From the NCBI RefSeq assembly GCF_002575655.3, contig NC_053035.3, forward strand, positions 91,723,322-91,787,321: a stretch of DNA of 64,000 bases. The letters run 5' to 3'. The notes below the pieces were generated by a model. That model saw nothing but the letters and a program-made list of their open reading frames with translations, did no database searches and had not been told where the DNA came from. How positions within the stretch are numbered: position 1 is the first letter of the stretch; every line of letters begins with the position of its first letter. Below are positions 11,534 through 21,214 of the stretch, piece by piece. This DNA is from Aegilops tauschii subsp. strangulata. Lineage: Eukaryota; Streptophyta; Magnoliopsida; Poales; Poaceae. Position numbers and translations under genes: made by a program.

Positions 11534-12495
11534 CACTTTTTGCGGTGTGTTTGTTGGGATCGGATGAACTTTGAGTGTATGATCAGATCTATCTTTTTAT
11601 CCATGAAAGTTATTTGAGTCTTCTTGATCTCTTATATGCATGATTGCTTATAGCCTCGTATTTCTTATCTGATATTTGGGTTTTGTTTGGCCAACTTGAT
11701 CTATTTATCTTGCAATGGGAAGAGGTGCTTTGTGATGGGTTCGATCTTACGGTGCTTGATCCCAGTGACAGAAGGGGAACCGACATGTATGTATCATTGC
11801 TGTTAAGGATAACAAGATGAGGTCTATTTCGACATAAATAGATCTTGTCTACATCATGTCATCGTTCTTATTGCATTACTCCGTTTTTCCATGAACTTAA
11901 TACACTAGATGCATGCTGGATAGCGGTCGAAGTGTGGAGTATTAGTAGTAGATGCAGCAGGAGTCGGTCTACTAATCTTGGACATGATGCCTATATAATG
12001 ATCATTTCCTGGATCTCGACATGATTATTTGAAGTTCTACAATTTCCCAACAGTAATTTGTTTACCCACCGTTTGCTATTTTTCTCGAGAGAAGCCACTA
12101 GTGAAACCTACGGCCCCGGGGTCTCTTCTTTAATATTTCTGCCTTTGCGATCTATTTTATTTGCTTTTATTTTCGTATCTATTAAACCAAAAATACAAAA
12201 ATACTTTGCTGCAATTTATTTTATCTCGCGTTCCCGCGAGATCCGTCTATCAAAGTATCACAACTTTCTCACGTCCGTTTGCCAATTTCTGGCGCCGTTA
12301 CCCGAAAGGGATTGACAACCCCTTTAATACGTCGGGTTGCGAGTATTTGTTATTTGTGTGCATGTGCCGTTCACTTGGTGTTGCTTGGTTCTCCTACTGG
12401 TTCGATAATCTTGGTCTCGTCACTAAGGGAAATACCTACCGGCGATGTGCTGCATCATCCCTTCCTCTTTGGGGAAATACCAACGTAGTCTAGCA
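11534..12495 (+). repeat. Athila-type Gypsy LTR, 3' portion
   Basis: This continues the LTR interrupted at 9789. It contains stretches shared in reverse complement with the LTRs at 32739-34995: the GATGCATGCTGGATAGCGGT segment near 11911, the CTGGCGCCGTTA stretch at ~12289 and GGATTGACAACCCC near 12309. It ends TAGCA at 12495, where an unrelated LTR fragment begins. No coding sequence is seen. Confidence 0.7.
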
Positions 12496-13102
12496 GACAT
12501 CAATAGCACTTCACCATATTTGGGCCCAAGGGAATGCATTGTGGAGTAGTTATTAGATGATGGGTTGCTAGAGTGACAGAAGCTTAAACCAGTTTATGCG
12601 CTACTTTGTAAGGGACCGATTTGGATCCAAAAGTGTAATGCTATGGTTAGATTTTATCTTAATACTTTTCTCATAGTTGCAGATGCTTGGAGGGGGTTAA
12701 TCATAAGTAGGAGGATTGTTCAAGTAAGAACAGTACCTAAGCATCGGTCCACCCACATATCAAATTATCAAAGTAGCAAACGCGAATCAAACCAACATGA
12801 TGAAAGTGATATGGTGAAATTCCCGTGTACCCTCAAGAACGCTTTGCTTATCATAAGAGACCGTTTTGACATGTACTTTGCCACAAAAGGATTGGGCAAT
12901 CTTGCTGCACTTTATTTACCATTATCGTTACTTGCTCATTACAAATTATCTTGCTATCAAACTACTCGTTACCGACTATTTCAGTGCTTGCAGAAAATAC
13001 CTTGCTGAAAACCACTTGTCATTTTCTTCTGCTCCTCGTTGGGTTCGACACTCTTACTTATCGAAAGGACTACGATTGATCCCCTATACTTGTGGGTCAT
13101 CA
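12496..13102 (+). mobile_element. 3' fragment of a Gypsy-type LTR
   Basis: About 600 bp ending GATCCCCTATACTTGTGGGTCATCA, which I recognise as the 3' end of a widespread Triticeae Gypsy LTR. The family name is uncertain. The 5' part of the LTR is missing and the fragment abuts a different LTR on its left. The open frames inside it are short and have no recognisable protein. Confidence 0.6.
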
Positions 13103-13284
13103 GCCGACTGCGCTTCAGCCGACTCCGCGTTGTCGGTGATGGACTCGCTGTCGTCTGAGCCAGCTTGCTCATTCACCAAGACATGCGTCCTCGTCCCATC
13201 ACGCGTTTGTTGTACCGTGAGCAGTAGCATCTCTCTCATCGCGTCGGGGCGGAGGAGAATCTCAAACATTGTGAAAAATGGAGA
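13103..13284. other. Flank of the Transposase_28-like fragment
   Basis: This short GC-rich stretch lies between the Gypsy LTR end and the fragment above. It appears to continue the same degraded gene downstream. No independent feature is visible. Confidence 0.3.
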
Positions 13285-13784
13285 CTAGGGACTCAACACT
13301 GGCGCCGGGTTCGCTCTGTTGTTGGGCGCCTTCCCGAAGCGCCAGTCAGCGGCCAACCCGGCCTTGGAGATGTTGTTGACCCAGTCGGCAACCTGCGCCA
13401 ATGTCAAATCCCGGGCCGACGTCCGGGTGGGGTCCTGCTGGTCACCCATCTCTATGATGTTGTGAACCCGGCGCTGCAGCGGCAGCACCCGGCACGTGAT
13501 GAAGGTCGTGATGAGGTCCATCCTGGTGAGCCCCTCGCGCACTGTCATCTCAGTGACCCGAATGGACATGTCCAGCATCCCCAGCAGCGGGTTCTTGGGC
13601 AGGTAGCCCCAGTTCATCTTGGCGAGCGGTTGCTCATTGACGAAAAGCGGCAGGGTTATGCACTCCGCGCCAATGTTGCGCACATAGAAGAAAGAATTCT
13701 ACCACTTCTTGGCAGAATCCTTCAAGGGCATTTTGGGAAACGGCCCATTCGGCCGGACCGAGATGACGGCGGTACTAAATGCCT
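13285..13784 (-). pseudogene. Transposase_28-like ('putative gypsy type') gene fragment
   Basis: The minus strand encodes an exon-like segment from about 13784 to 13285. It includes FFYVRNIGAECITLP, KMNWGYLPKNPL, LTRMDLITTFITCRVLPLQRR and WRFGKAP. This order is typical of the plant protein family annotated as 'transposase (putative), gypsy type', which is carried by Tat-lineage Gypsy elements rather than being a true transposase. An in-frame TAG interrupts it at 13699-13701, and a splice-acceptor-like TATGCAG precedes it near 13790. It is related in kind, but not in orientation or closely in sequence, to the gene at 15060-23008. The function of the family is unknown. Confidence 0.6.
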
Positions 13785-13849
13785 CTGCATATTTAATACT
13801 CCTATCCTCAAATAGAATCATTAAACAAGCAAACATATGCAAACAATTT

Positions 13850-14274
13850 AAACATAACAGCAATCTGCCAAAACAGTACAATCTGTAAAGAATGCAAGAG
13901 TATCAATACTTATTCAACTCCAAAAATTATGAAAAAAATACCACACTGTAGAAAATTTATCAGAGCTTATTTCGCAAAAATTTCAACATTTTTATCATAT
14001 TCTGACTTTTCTAGGGAATTTTTGCAACAGCAGTAAACTTTCTGTTTTCAAACAGCAACATGTAGACTTGTAAAATAAGCATGGTAAAGGCTATCAATGC
14101 CACTTTTATTGAAATAAAAGATGCAAAACATTATTCTAAATAACAGCAAGCAAATCCTAACAAAATAAATTGACGCTCCAAGAAAAACACATATCATGTG
14201 ACGAATGAAAACATAGCTCCAAGTGAGGTTACCGATAATGTTTGAGATGAAAGAGGGGATGCCTTCCGGGGCAT
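13850..14274 (-). mobile_element. Athila-type element, left part of a split internal region
   Basis: This AT-rich noncoding DNA ends in CCGGGGCAT, whose last five bases (GGCAT, 14270-14274) are the target site of the Tat element. The text resumes at 29441 with CCCCAAGCTTAG. Both sides share phrases such as ACTCCAAAAATTATGAAAAAA (13917 and 29823), as expected for diverged repeats within one Athila spacer. The left limit is approximate. Confidence 0.6.
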
Positions 14275-14754
14275 TGTCGGTGTCAAAACCGGCGGATCTC
14301 GGGTAGGGGGTCCCGAACTGTGCGTCTAGGATCGATGGTAATAGGAGACGGGGGACACAATGTTTACCCAGGTTCGGGCCCTCTTTATGGAGGTAATACC
14401 CTACTTCCTGCTTGATTGATCTTGGTGAATATGAGTGTTACAAGAGTTGATCTACCACAAGATCGTAATGGCTAAAACCTAGAAGTCTAGCCTATGAGTA
14501 TATGGTAATGAATCTGTCCTATCCGGACTATGCTCTCCGGTTTATATAGACACCGGAGAGATCTAGGGTTACATGGAGTCGGTTTACATAAGGAGGAATC
14601 TTCATAATCGATCGCCCAGCTTGCCTTCCACGCCAAGCAGGGTCCAATCCGGACACGGGTATAGTATTCGGTCTTGATGTCTTCATAGCCCATCAGTCCG
14701 GCCCATGGATAACAAGTCGGACCCCCGAGGACCCCTTAGTACAGGACTCCCTCA
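14275..14754 (-). repeat. 3' LTR of the Tat-type Gypsy
   Basis: In plus-strand reading it starts TGTCGGTGTCAAAACC and ends GACTCCCTCA. It is the same length as the right LTR, with a small number of substitutions by eye. It contains CTCCGGTTTATATAGACACC near 14537, a TATA-like stretch. Confidence 0.93.
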
Positions 14755-15059
14755 GTAGCCCCCAAACCAGGCTTCAATGACGATGTGTTCGGTGCTTGGA
14801 TTGTCTTCGGCATTGCAAGGCGGGTTCCCTTCTTTGAGTAATGTATCCGGCTGTTGACTCAATATCGTTTCCCTCGGCTTCTGCGCGCTAATAACTTCGT
14901 CTTCCACGCATCAAGCGGATGCGGAAAGTCAGGGCATTTTTACAAATAATGCCCCATCCATACAAGGCAGAATGCCTATTTAATGAAATCAGATCTTAGA
15001 TCCAGGCGACATCGTGCCGAGAAAAATCCCCAGAAACTGCCGAAAGAAACCACTCCAAC
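14755..15059. other. Spacer between the Tat 3' LTR and the aORF
   Basis: About 300 bp that begins with the polypurine tract on the minus strand. On the plus strand it is the expected upstream region of the antisense gene. I see no clear TATA box. The stretch TATTTAATGAAATC near 14978 is AT-rich but unconvincing. Confidence 0.4.
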
Positions 15060-16073
15060 ATGGCTAGCATCCCCAGCTCTTCCTCCCGCTCCGGCCCAAA
15101 GAGAAGCGAGTGGGAGAAGTGTTCCGTGACTAGCAGTCAGCTAGCAAAGCTGCAAACACAGGGATTTCTTCCTCCTGCGGAACTGGTCCCTGTCCGAGCA
15201 GGGTCGGTCTCTTTTAATGGTGTGACTCAAGCGGAAGACTTCCCCAATCCATCCGGAAGGGAGCGAGTGTGATTCGTCCCCTATCTGCTGAGGGGCATCG
15301 GATTTCCAGTCCATCCATTCCTTCGAGGGCTTCTGGAATATTACGGTCTTCAGCTGCACAACTTCACTCCCGCCTCCATCTTGCACATTGCCGGTTATGT
15401 TGCTTTATGCGAACTATTCCTGGGCGTCGAAGCCCATTTCAAATTGTGGAGAAAATTGTTTCGTCTTGTCCCGCGTAACCATGAAGGGTCTATATTTGAA
15501 GTTGGCGGAGCCGAAGTGTGGCACATCGCCGATACCGGATATCCGTCCGGCACACCAAGGAAGGCATCTGAAGAATGGCTTTCCGAGTGGTTCTGTATTG
15601 AGGACGTTGCACTTCCCGACCCAATTCGAAAGGGTCTTCCTGAATTTGCAAGTGTTCCGCTAAAGAGACGCCACAGTTGGCGCCTCCGGAGCTTCGAGGA
15701 GGATGATAGTGCGGAGGTTCGTCAACTCTTGGGCGAGATAAAAACGCTCGCCCAGTCCGGATTAACAATGATTGAGGTAATGGCGACCTCCGTAACGCGA
15801 GGGGTTCAGCCGCTTCAATACAGAGGGCTCCCAATGTGGCACTATAACGGGGAGGACGACGCCTCCCGCTGTGGTCGAAAAGGTCTGGGCACCCCTGCCG
15901 CTCTGGCCAAAATACTGGCCGAGTTGTTCAAAGGGGAGGAAGAGGAATTTCTTTGGATCAATCGCAGAGATGGATATTCTATGTATAATCCTCCCAGTTG
16001 GGTAAGCCCCAATCCTTCTGTTTTACTCATTCCACTTCCCGGGTTACCTTTGACGGATTCCTAACCCGCCTAT

Positions 16074-16215
16074 TGTTAGAGTTATAATATAAGTCATGTA
16101 TACCCCTTTGTATTTATCCCGTAGTATAAGGGGTTTCCTGCATATGTACCAGACCTGTACATGTATATATATCGGCCTATGGCCTCATGGGAATACAAGT
16201 TGCTTATTCCTAACA
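16074..16215 (+). repeat. 5' LTR of the nested Copia
   Basis: It begins TGTTAGAGTTATAATATAAG and ends TTATTCCTAACA. It contains TATATATATCGG near 16164, a possible TATA element. Compared with the right LTR I see G/T at about 16140 and G/C at about 16152. Confidence 0.93.
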
Positions 16216-16233
16216 TGGTATTAGGGCTAGGTC
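16216..16233 (+). other. Primer-binding site of the nested Copia
   Basis: TGGTATTAGGGCTAGGTC lies immediately after the LTR. It resembles the initiator-methionine tRNA type PBS (TGGTATCAGAGC), with mismatches. Confidence 0.7.
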
Positions 16234-16571
16234 AATTTTTTGCACGCTGCAACTCGTGCTATTGATCCGTCCCGATCGAGTCGGCCGCCGCTGCTCCCGT
16301 TCGAAGTCGCCGTCCTCCTGCTCGAGGTCGTCGTCGCCTGTGGCTGCTACCGCTCGAAGCTCCCTCCCGCCTCCCGCTCGAAGCTCCCTCCTGCTCCCGC
16401 GGAGTCGGCCGCCGCTGCTCCTGCTCATCCGCCCCGCCCGCGGCTGCCGCTCGTCGACCGCGGCTCTCCTGCCCGACGACTCCCTCACGCTCGAAGTAGG
16501 CCGCCGCCGCCGCTCTCCCCGGCTCGGCCACCGCGACGTGCGGGCTCCCGTACCAGGCCCCGCGTCCGCCC

Positions 16572-19500
16572 GTGTTCGTCTGCCCCTCCTGCGGCTGCCG
16601 TTCGTGCGTGCTCGTCCGCCTGCTGTTCGGTGGTTCCTCTGATTCCGGGTGCTTATTCCAAAAAAAATTGTCTGCTGCATCGGGCTTTGTCGTTGTCCCT
16701 CGCTGTCCGGTGATCTTCGACGGTACTAACTACACCGAGTTTGCTGGCTTCATGCGCATTCACATGCGTGGCATCCGTCTCTGGGGTGTTCTTTCTAGCG
16801 AGGTCTGCTGTCCGCCACGTCCGGTTCTTCCGGTGGCCCCTACTCCGCCGACTCCACTGGTTCTTCCTCCGGATGCTAATCAGGCCGCCAAGGATGCGGC
16901 TAAGGTTGCTGATGAGGCTGCTGATCGTGCCTATGATGAGAGGGCTCTGGCTTATGAGGAGGCTCTTCAGACGTATCATGGTGCTTTGTCTGTTTACACC
17001 CAGTGGCTTGATGATGATGCTCGTGCTGCCGCTGTTCTCACTTCTAGTGTTCTGCCTCAGTTTGCTTCTGAGTTTCTGGGTCTTCCTACTGTCTTCCAGA
17101 TGTGGACCTGTCTTCGTCAGCGCTATGAGCCCTCTAGTGATGCCTTATACCTTTCTGTGGTTCGTCAGGAGCATGCTCTTCAGCAGGGTGACTCTACTGT
17201 TGATGACTTTTATGCACAGAGTTCTGCTATCTGGCGCCAGCTTGATTCTCTCCGCAGTGCTGGTTGTCGTACTTGCCCCTGCTGCCAGGCTGTCCAGGCC
17301 GATTTGGAGTTTCATCGCGTCTACGAGTTCCTGTCTCGGCTCCGTAAGGAGTTTGAGCCCCGGCGTGCTCAGTTGCTTGCTCGTGGCCGTATTTCTCTCA
17401 TGGAGGCGCTTTCGGAGATTCGTGCTGAGGAGACTCGCCTACGCGGTGCTGGTTTGCTGGAGGTTCCCTCGGTGCTCGCTACTCGGGTTTCTTCCACTCC
17501 ACCTGCTGCACCGCCCCATTCTCGCTCGAGTGCTCCGCCGCTCTTGCCCACTCCTTCTGGAGGCTCAGGTCGGCCCCGTTCACATTGTGACTACTGCAAC
17601 AATGATGGTCATATTGAGTCCCAGTGCTACACAAAGAGGAAACACCTGCGCAAGGCGCGATCATCCTCCTCAGGGCCTTCGTCATCTCCCTCACCAGCTT
17701 CAGCCATTGCTTTGACTGAGCAGGATATTCTGAGACTTAAGCGTCTGCTCGCGGCTTCAGGTTCTTCCTCGACGGGTACTGCTGGTTCTGTGACTGATGC
17801 TTCCCGCACTGAGCACCCGCCCTCTACACAGTCAGGTACATCCCCATGGGTTCTGGATTCTGGAGCTTCTTTTCATATGTCTTCTCATTCTTCTGCTTTG
17901 TGTTCTCTTCGCTCGCTGGATTCTCCTGTTCATGTCTTCACTGCTGATGGTACTCCACTTTCTGTTGCTAGTAGAGGCCATCTTTCTACTCCTTCTTATT
18001 ATGTTCCTGATGTTGCTCATGTTCCTCGACTTACCATGAATCTATTTTCTGCCGGTCAACTTACTGATTCTGGTTGTCATGTCATCCTTGATGTTGACTC
18101 TTGTTCTGTTCAGGATCGTCGCACGCACACTCTGGTTGGGGCTGGCCCTCGCCGCCGTGATTCTCAGGGTCTTTGGGAGTTGGACTGGCTTCATGTTCCT
18201 TCCGCTGCCACCACCATCGCCAGTTCCTCCGCTGCTGTCGCTTCTGTTACTGGTTCCTTCAAGCAGTGGCATCATCGCCTTGGTCATATGTGTGGTTCTC
18301 GATTATCGTCTTTAGTTCGTCGAGGTCTTCTGGGGTCTGTCTCAGGAGATGTCTCTTTAGAGTGTCAGGGTTGTCGTCTTGGCAAGCAGATTCAGCTACC
18401 ATATTCTCATAGTGAGTCAGTGTCTCAGCGTCCTTTCGATTTAGTCCATTCTGATGTATGGGGTCCAGCTCCTTTCACTTCGAAAGGTGGTCATAAATAC
18501 TATATTATTTTCATCGATGATTTTTCTCGTTACACATGGCTTTATTTCATGACTTCGCGTAGTGAGGTGTTGTCTATTTATAAGCGTTTTGCTGCCATGG
18601 TTCATACTCAGTTCTCTTCACCCATTCATGTTTTTCGTGCTGACTCCGCTGGTGAGTATATCTCTAAGATGTTGCGTGGTGTCCTTGCTGAGCAGGGTAC
18701 TCTTGCCCAGTTCTCTTGTCCTGGTGCTCATGCTCAGAATGGTGTGTCTGAGCGCAAGCATCGTCACCTTCTTGAGACGGCTCGTGCTATGATGATCGCC
18801 GCCTCTCTTCCGCCTCATTTTTGGGCAGAGGCTATCTCCACTTCTGTCTATCTCATCAACCTTCAGCCATCTGCTGCTTTGCAGGGTGGTGTTCCTTTTG
18901 AGCGTCTGTTTGATCGCTCTCCCGATTATTCGATGCTTCGCTTGTTTGGTTGTGTTTGCTATGTTCTTCTTGCCCCCCGCGAACGCACCAAACTGACCGC
19001 TCAGTCTGTTGAGTGTGTCTTCTTAGGCTACAGTGATGAGCATAAGGGCTATCGTTGTTGGGATCCTGTTGGTCGCCGGATGCGTATCTCTCGAGATGTG
19101 ACTTTTGATGAGTCTCGTTCTTTTTACCCACGCCCATCTTCCTCGGTCTTTTCCGTGGAGGATATCTCCTTTCTCACTTTTCCTGACTCCCCTGTCACTC
19201 TCGTTGCGCCTGTGCCTATTCGTCCCACTCCCTCTGCTTCTCCACCTCTTGTCGATTCACCGTCATCATCTTCCCCGGTCTCCTCACCTAGCATGTCACC
19301 GGATTCTACACCTTTCTCTCCAGTGACTTCTTCGTCGCCACCCCCTGATTCTACCTTGGCGATTCCTCCTTCTCTTGTTCCATCTCTTCCTCAGCATTAC
19401 ACTCGTCGTTCATGGCCTGTGGATGTTTCCCTGGATGAGTCATCCTCTTCCTCTCAGCCTACTTATGGCTTGCGTTCTCGTCCTCGTCCGCCTATTGATC

Positions 19501-21059
19501 GCTTTGGATTTCCCACCGCTGGTGCTGCTGTTCTTGAGCCGACTTCTTACCGTCAGGCTGTTGGTCATCCTGAATGGCAGTTTGCGATGGCAGAGAAGAT
19601 TGCTGCTCTTGAACGCACTGGTACCTGGGATCTTGTTTCTCTTCCTCCCGGAGTCCGTCCCATTACTTGTAAGTGGGTCTACAAGGTTAAGACTCGCTCC
19701 GATGGTTCTCTTGAGCGTCACAAAGCTCGTCTCGTGGCTCGTGGTTTTCAGCAGGAGCATGGTCGTGATTATGACGAGACTTTTGCTCCTGTGGCCCATA
19801 TGACCACTATTCGTACACTTCTTGTCGTTGCCTCTGCACGCCACTGGTCTATATCTCAGCTTGATGTTAAGAATGCCTTTCTTAATGGTGAGCTGCGTGA
19901 GGAGGTGTACATGCAGCCACCACCTGGGTATTCGGTTCCTGATGGCATGGTGTGTCGTCTTCGTCGCTCTCTCTATGGCCTTAAGCAAGCCCCTCGCGCC
20001 TGGTTTGAGCGTTTTGCTTCTGTGGTCACTACTGCTGGTTTTTCAGCAAGTGTTCATGATCCCGCATTGTTTATTCACCTTTCTCCTCGTGGCCGGACTC
20101 TTCTTCTTCTCTATGTTGATGATATGGTCATCACTGGGGATGACCCCGAGTATATTGCCTTTGTAAAGGCCCGTCTTAGTGAGCAGTTTCTTATGTCTGA
20201 TCTTGGACCTCTTCGCTATTTTCTTGGGATTGAAGTCTCTTCTACCTCTGATGGCTTTTTTATATCCCAGGAAAAGTATATCCAGGATCTTCTTGCTCGT
20301 GCTGCTCTTTCTGACGAGCGCACTGTTGAGACTCCTATGGAGCTCAATGTTCACCTTCGTGCTACTGATGGTGATCCTCTCCCTGACCCGACGCGTTATC
20401 GTCATCTCGTTGGCAGTCTTGTTTATCTAGCTGTCACTCGTCCGGACATCTCTTATCCGGTTCATATTCTCAGTCAGTTTGTTTCTGCTCCCACATCGGT
20501 TCATTATAGTCATCTCCTTCGTGTTCTCCGATATCTTCGGGGCACGATCTCTCACCGTCTCTTCTTTCCTAGCTCCAGTTCTTTACAGCTTCAGGCCTAT
20601 GCGGATGCTACGTGGGCTAGTGATCCTTCTGATCGCCGTTCGCTTTCTGCTTACTGTGTTTTTCTTGGCGGTTCTCTCATTGCCTGGAAGACGAAGAAAC
20701 AGATTGCAGTTTCCCGTTCGAGTGTTGAGGCTGAGTTGCGAGCTATGGCTCTTTTGACGACAGAGGTGACTTGGTTACGGTGGTTACTTCAGGACTTTGG
20801 TGTTTCTATCACTACACCGACTATGCTCTTATCTGACAGTACAGGTGCTATTAGCATTGCGCGCGATCCTGTGAAGCATGAGCTCACCAAGCATATTGGT
20901 GTTGATGCTTTCTATGTGCGCGCTGCTGTGCAGGATCAGGTCGTTGCTCTTCAGTATGTGCCTTCCGAGTTACAGTTGGCGGATTTCTTGACAAAGGCCC
21001 AGACTAGAGCACAACATGGCTTTTATCTCTCCAAACTCAGTGTTGTTCCTCCACCATGA
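16572..21059 (+). CDS. Gag-pol polyprotein of the nested Copia, uninterrupted
   Basis: One frame of up to 1495 codons holds every Copia domain. The capsid-like Gag starts with [12 protein letters not shown] (residues ~50-60). A zinc knuckle [14 protein letters not shown] lies near 337-350 and a protease with [10 protein letters not shown] near 427-436. The GAG-pre-integrase has QWHHRLGHM, and the integrase has HSDVWGP (~627), RADSAGEY (~689) and NGVSERKH (~723), so D, D and E are present. The reverse transcriptase has [14 protein letters not shown] and catalytic LLYVDDMVI (~1181). RNase H has YADATWASD (~1342), SSVEAELRA and LSDSTGAI. A Pro/Ser-rich linker separates integrase and RT. No stop or frameshift is seen. 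The first ATG in frame is at 16752, inside the Gag homology; upstream the frame starts at a GTG (16572) and the leader has no ATG. The protein start is therefore uncertain (1435 residues if 16752 is used). Confidence 0.93.
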   Translation: MFVCPSCGCRSCVLVRLLFGGSSDSGCLFQKKLSAASGFVVVPRCPVIFDGTNYTEFAGFMRIHMRGIRLWGVLSSEVCCPPRPVLPVAPTPPTPLVLPPDANQAAKDAAKVADEAADRAYDERALAYEEALQTYHGALSVYTQWLDDDARAAAVLTSSVLPQFASEFLGLPTVFQMWTCLRQRYEPSSDALYLSVVRQEHALQQGDSTVDDFYAQSSAIWRQLDSLRSAGCRTCPCCQAVQADLEFHRVYEFLSRLRKEFEPRRAQLLARGRISLMEALSEIRAEETRLRGAGLLEVPSVLATRVSSTPPAAPPHSRSSAPPLLPTPSGGSGRPRSHCDYCNNDGHIESQCYTKRKHLRKARSSSSGPSSSPSPASAIALTEQDILRLKRLLAASGSSSTGTAGSVTDASRTEHPPSTQSGTSPWVLDSGASFHMSSHSSALCSLRSLDSPVHVFTADGTPLSVASRGHLSTPSYYVPDVAHVPRLTMNLFSAGQLTDSGCHVILDVDSCSVQDRRTHTLVGAGPRRRDSQGLWELDWLHVPSAATTIASSSAAVASVTGSFKQWHHRLGHMCGSRLSSLVRRGLLGSVSGDVSLECQGCRLGKQIQLPYSHSESVSQRPFDLVHSDVWGPAPFTSKGGHKYYIIFIDDFSRYTWLYFMTSRSEVLSIYKRFAAMVHTQFSSPIHVFRADSAGEYISKMLRGVLAEQGTLAQFSCPGAHAQNGVSERKHRHLLETARAMMIAASLPPHFWAEAISTSVYLINLQPSAALQGGVPFERLFDRSPDYSMLRLFGCVCYVLLAPRERTKLTAQSVECVFLGYSDEHKGYRCWDPVGRRMRISRDVTFDESRSFYPRPSSSVFSVEDISFLTFPDSPVTLVAPVPIRPTPSASPPLVDSPSSSSPVSSPSMSPDSTPFSPVTSSSPPPDSTLAIPPSLVPSLPQHYTRRSWPVDVSLDESSSSSQPTYGLRSRPRPPIDRFGFPTAGAAVLEPTSYRQAVGHPEWQFAMAEKIAALERTGTWDLVSLPPGVRPITCKWVYKVKTRSDGSLERHKARLVARGFQQEHGRDYDETFAPVAHMTTIRTLLVVASARHWSISQLDVKNAFLNGELREEVYMQPPPGYSVPDGMVCRLRRSLYGLKQAPRAWFERFASVVTTAGFSASVHDPALFIHLSPRGRTLLLLYVDDMVITGDDPEYIAFVKARLSEQFLMSDLGPLRYFLGIEVSSTSDGFFISQEKYIQDLLARAALSDERTVETPMELNVHLRATDGDPLPDPTRYRHLVGSLVYLAVTRPDISYPVHILSQFVSAPTSVHYSHLLRVLRYLRGTISHRLFFPSSSSLQLQAYADATWASDPSDRRSLSAYCVFLGGSLIAWKTKKQIAVSRSSVEAELRAMALLTTEVTWLRWLLQDFGVSITTPTMLLSDSTGAISIARDPVKHELTKHIGVDAFYVRAAVQDQVVALQYVPSELQLADFLTKAQTRAQHGFYLSKLSVVPPP

Positions 21060-21060
21060 G

Positions 21061-21072
21061 TTTGAGGGGGGG
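21061..21072 (+). other. Polypurine tract of the nested Copia
   Basis: TTTGAGGGGGGG directly precedes the right LTR and starts one base after the gag-pol stop codon. Confidence 0.85.
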
Positions 21073-21214
21073 TGTTAGAGTTATAATATAAGTCATGTAT
21101 ACCCCTTTGTATTTATCCCGTAGTATAAGGGGTTTCCTTCATATGTACCACACCTGTACATGTATATATATCGGCCTATGGCCTCATGGGAATACAAGTT
21201 GCTTATTCCTAACA
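21073..21214 (+). repeat. 3' LTR of the nested Copia
   Basis: 142 bp, matching the left LTR except for about two substitutions. It is followed by the CCTAT target-site copy and then AACAG, the splice acceptor of the interrupted aORF intron. Confidence 0.93.

Larger units (their letters stand above)
16074..21214 (+). mobile_element. Complete young Copia retrotransposon, TSD CCTAT
   Basis: A 5141 bp element with 142 bp LTRs (16074-16215 and 21073-21214) that differ at two positions by eye. It is flanked by CCTAT at 16069-16073 and 21215-21219. It has a PBS (TGGTATTAGGGC), a PPT (TTTGAGGGGGGG) and one uninterrupted gag-pol frame. It sits in the first intron of the Tat aORF. I cannot name the family; very short LTRs and a single long frame are typical of several Copia lineages. 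Confidence 0.95.

Noticed and set aside
12643..13288. Plus-strand frames of 121 and 140 codons
   Set aside because: They lie within or across the end of a Gypsy LTR fragment and cross its boundary at 13102.
16240..16713. Arg/Ser/Pro-rich frames of up to 157 codons before the Copia gag
   Set aside because: They start at TTG or CTG, not ATG, and reflect the GC-rich leader. No domain is seen. I only keep the observation that the leader lacks ATG.
16741..20757. Leu/Val/Phe-rich plus-strand and Arg/Ser-rich minus-strand frames across the Copia gag-pol
   Set aside because: They are shadows of the gag-pol frame, showing composition typical of alternate frames.
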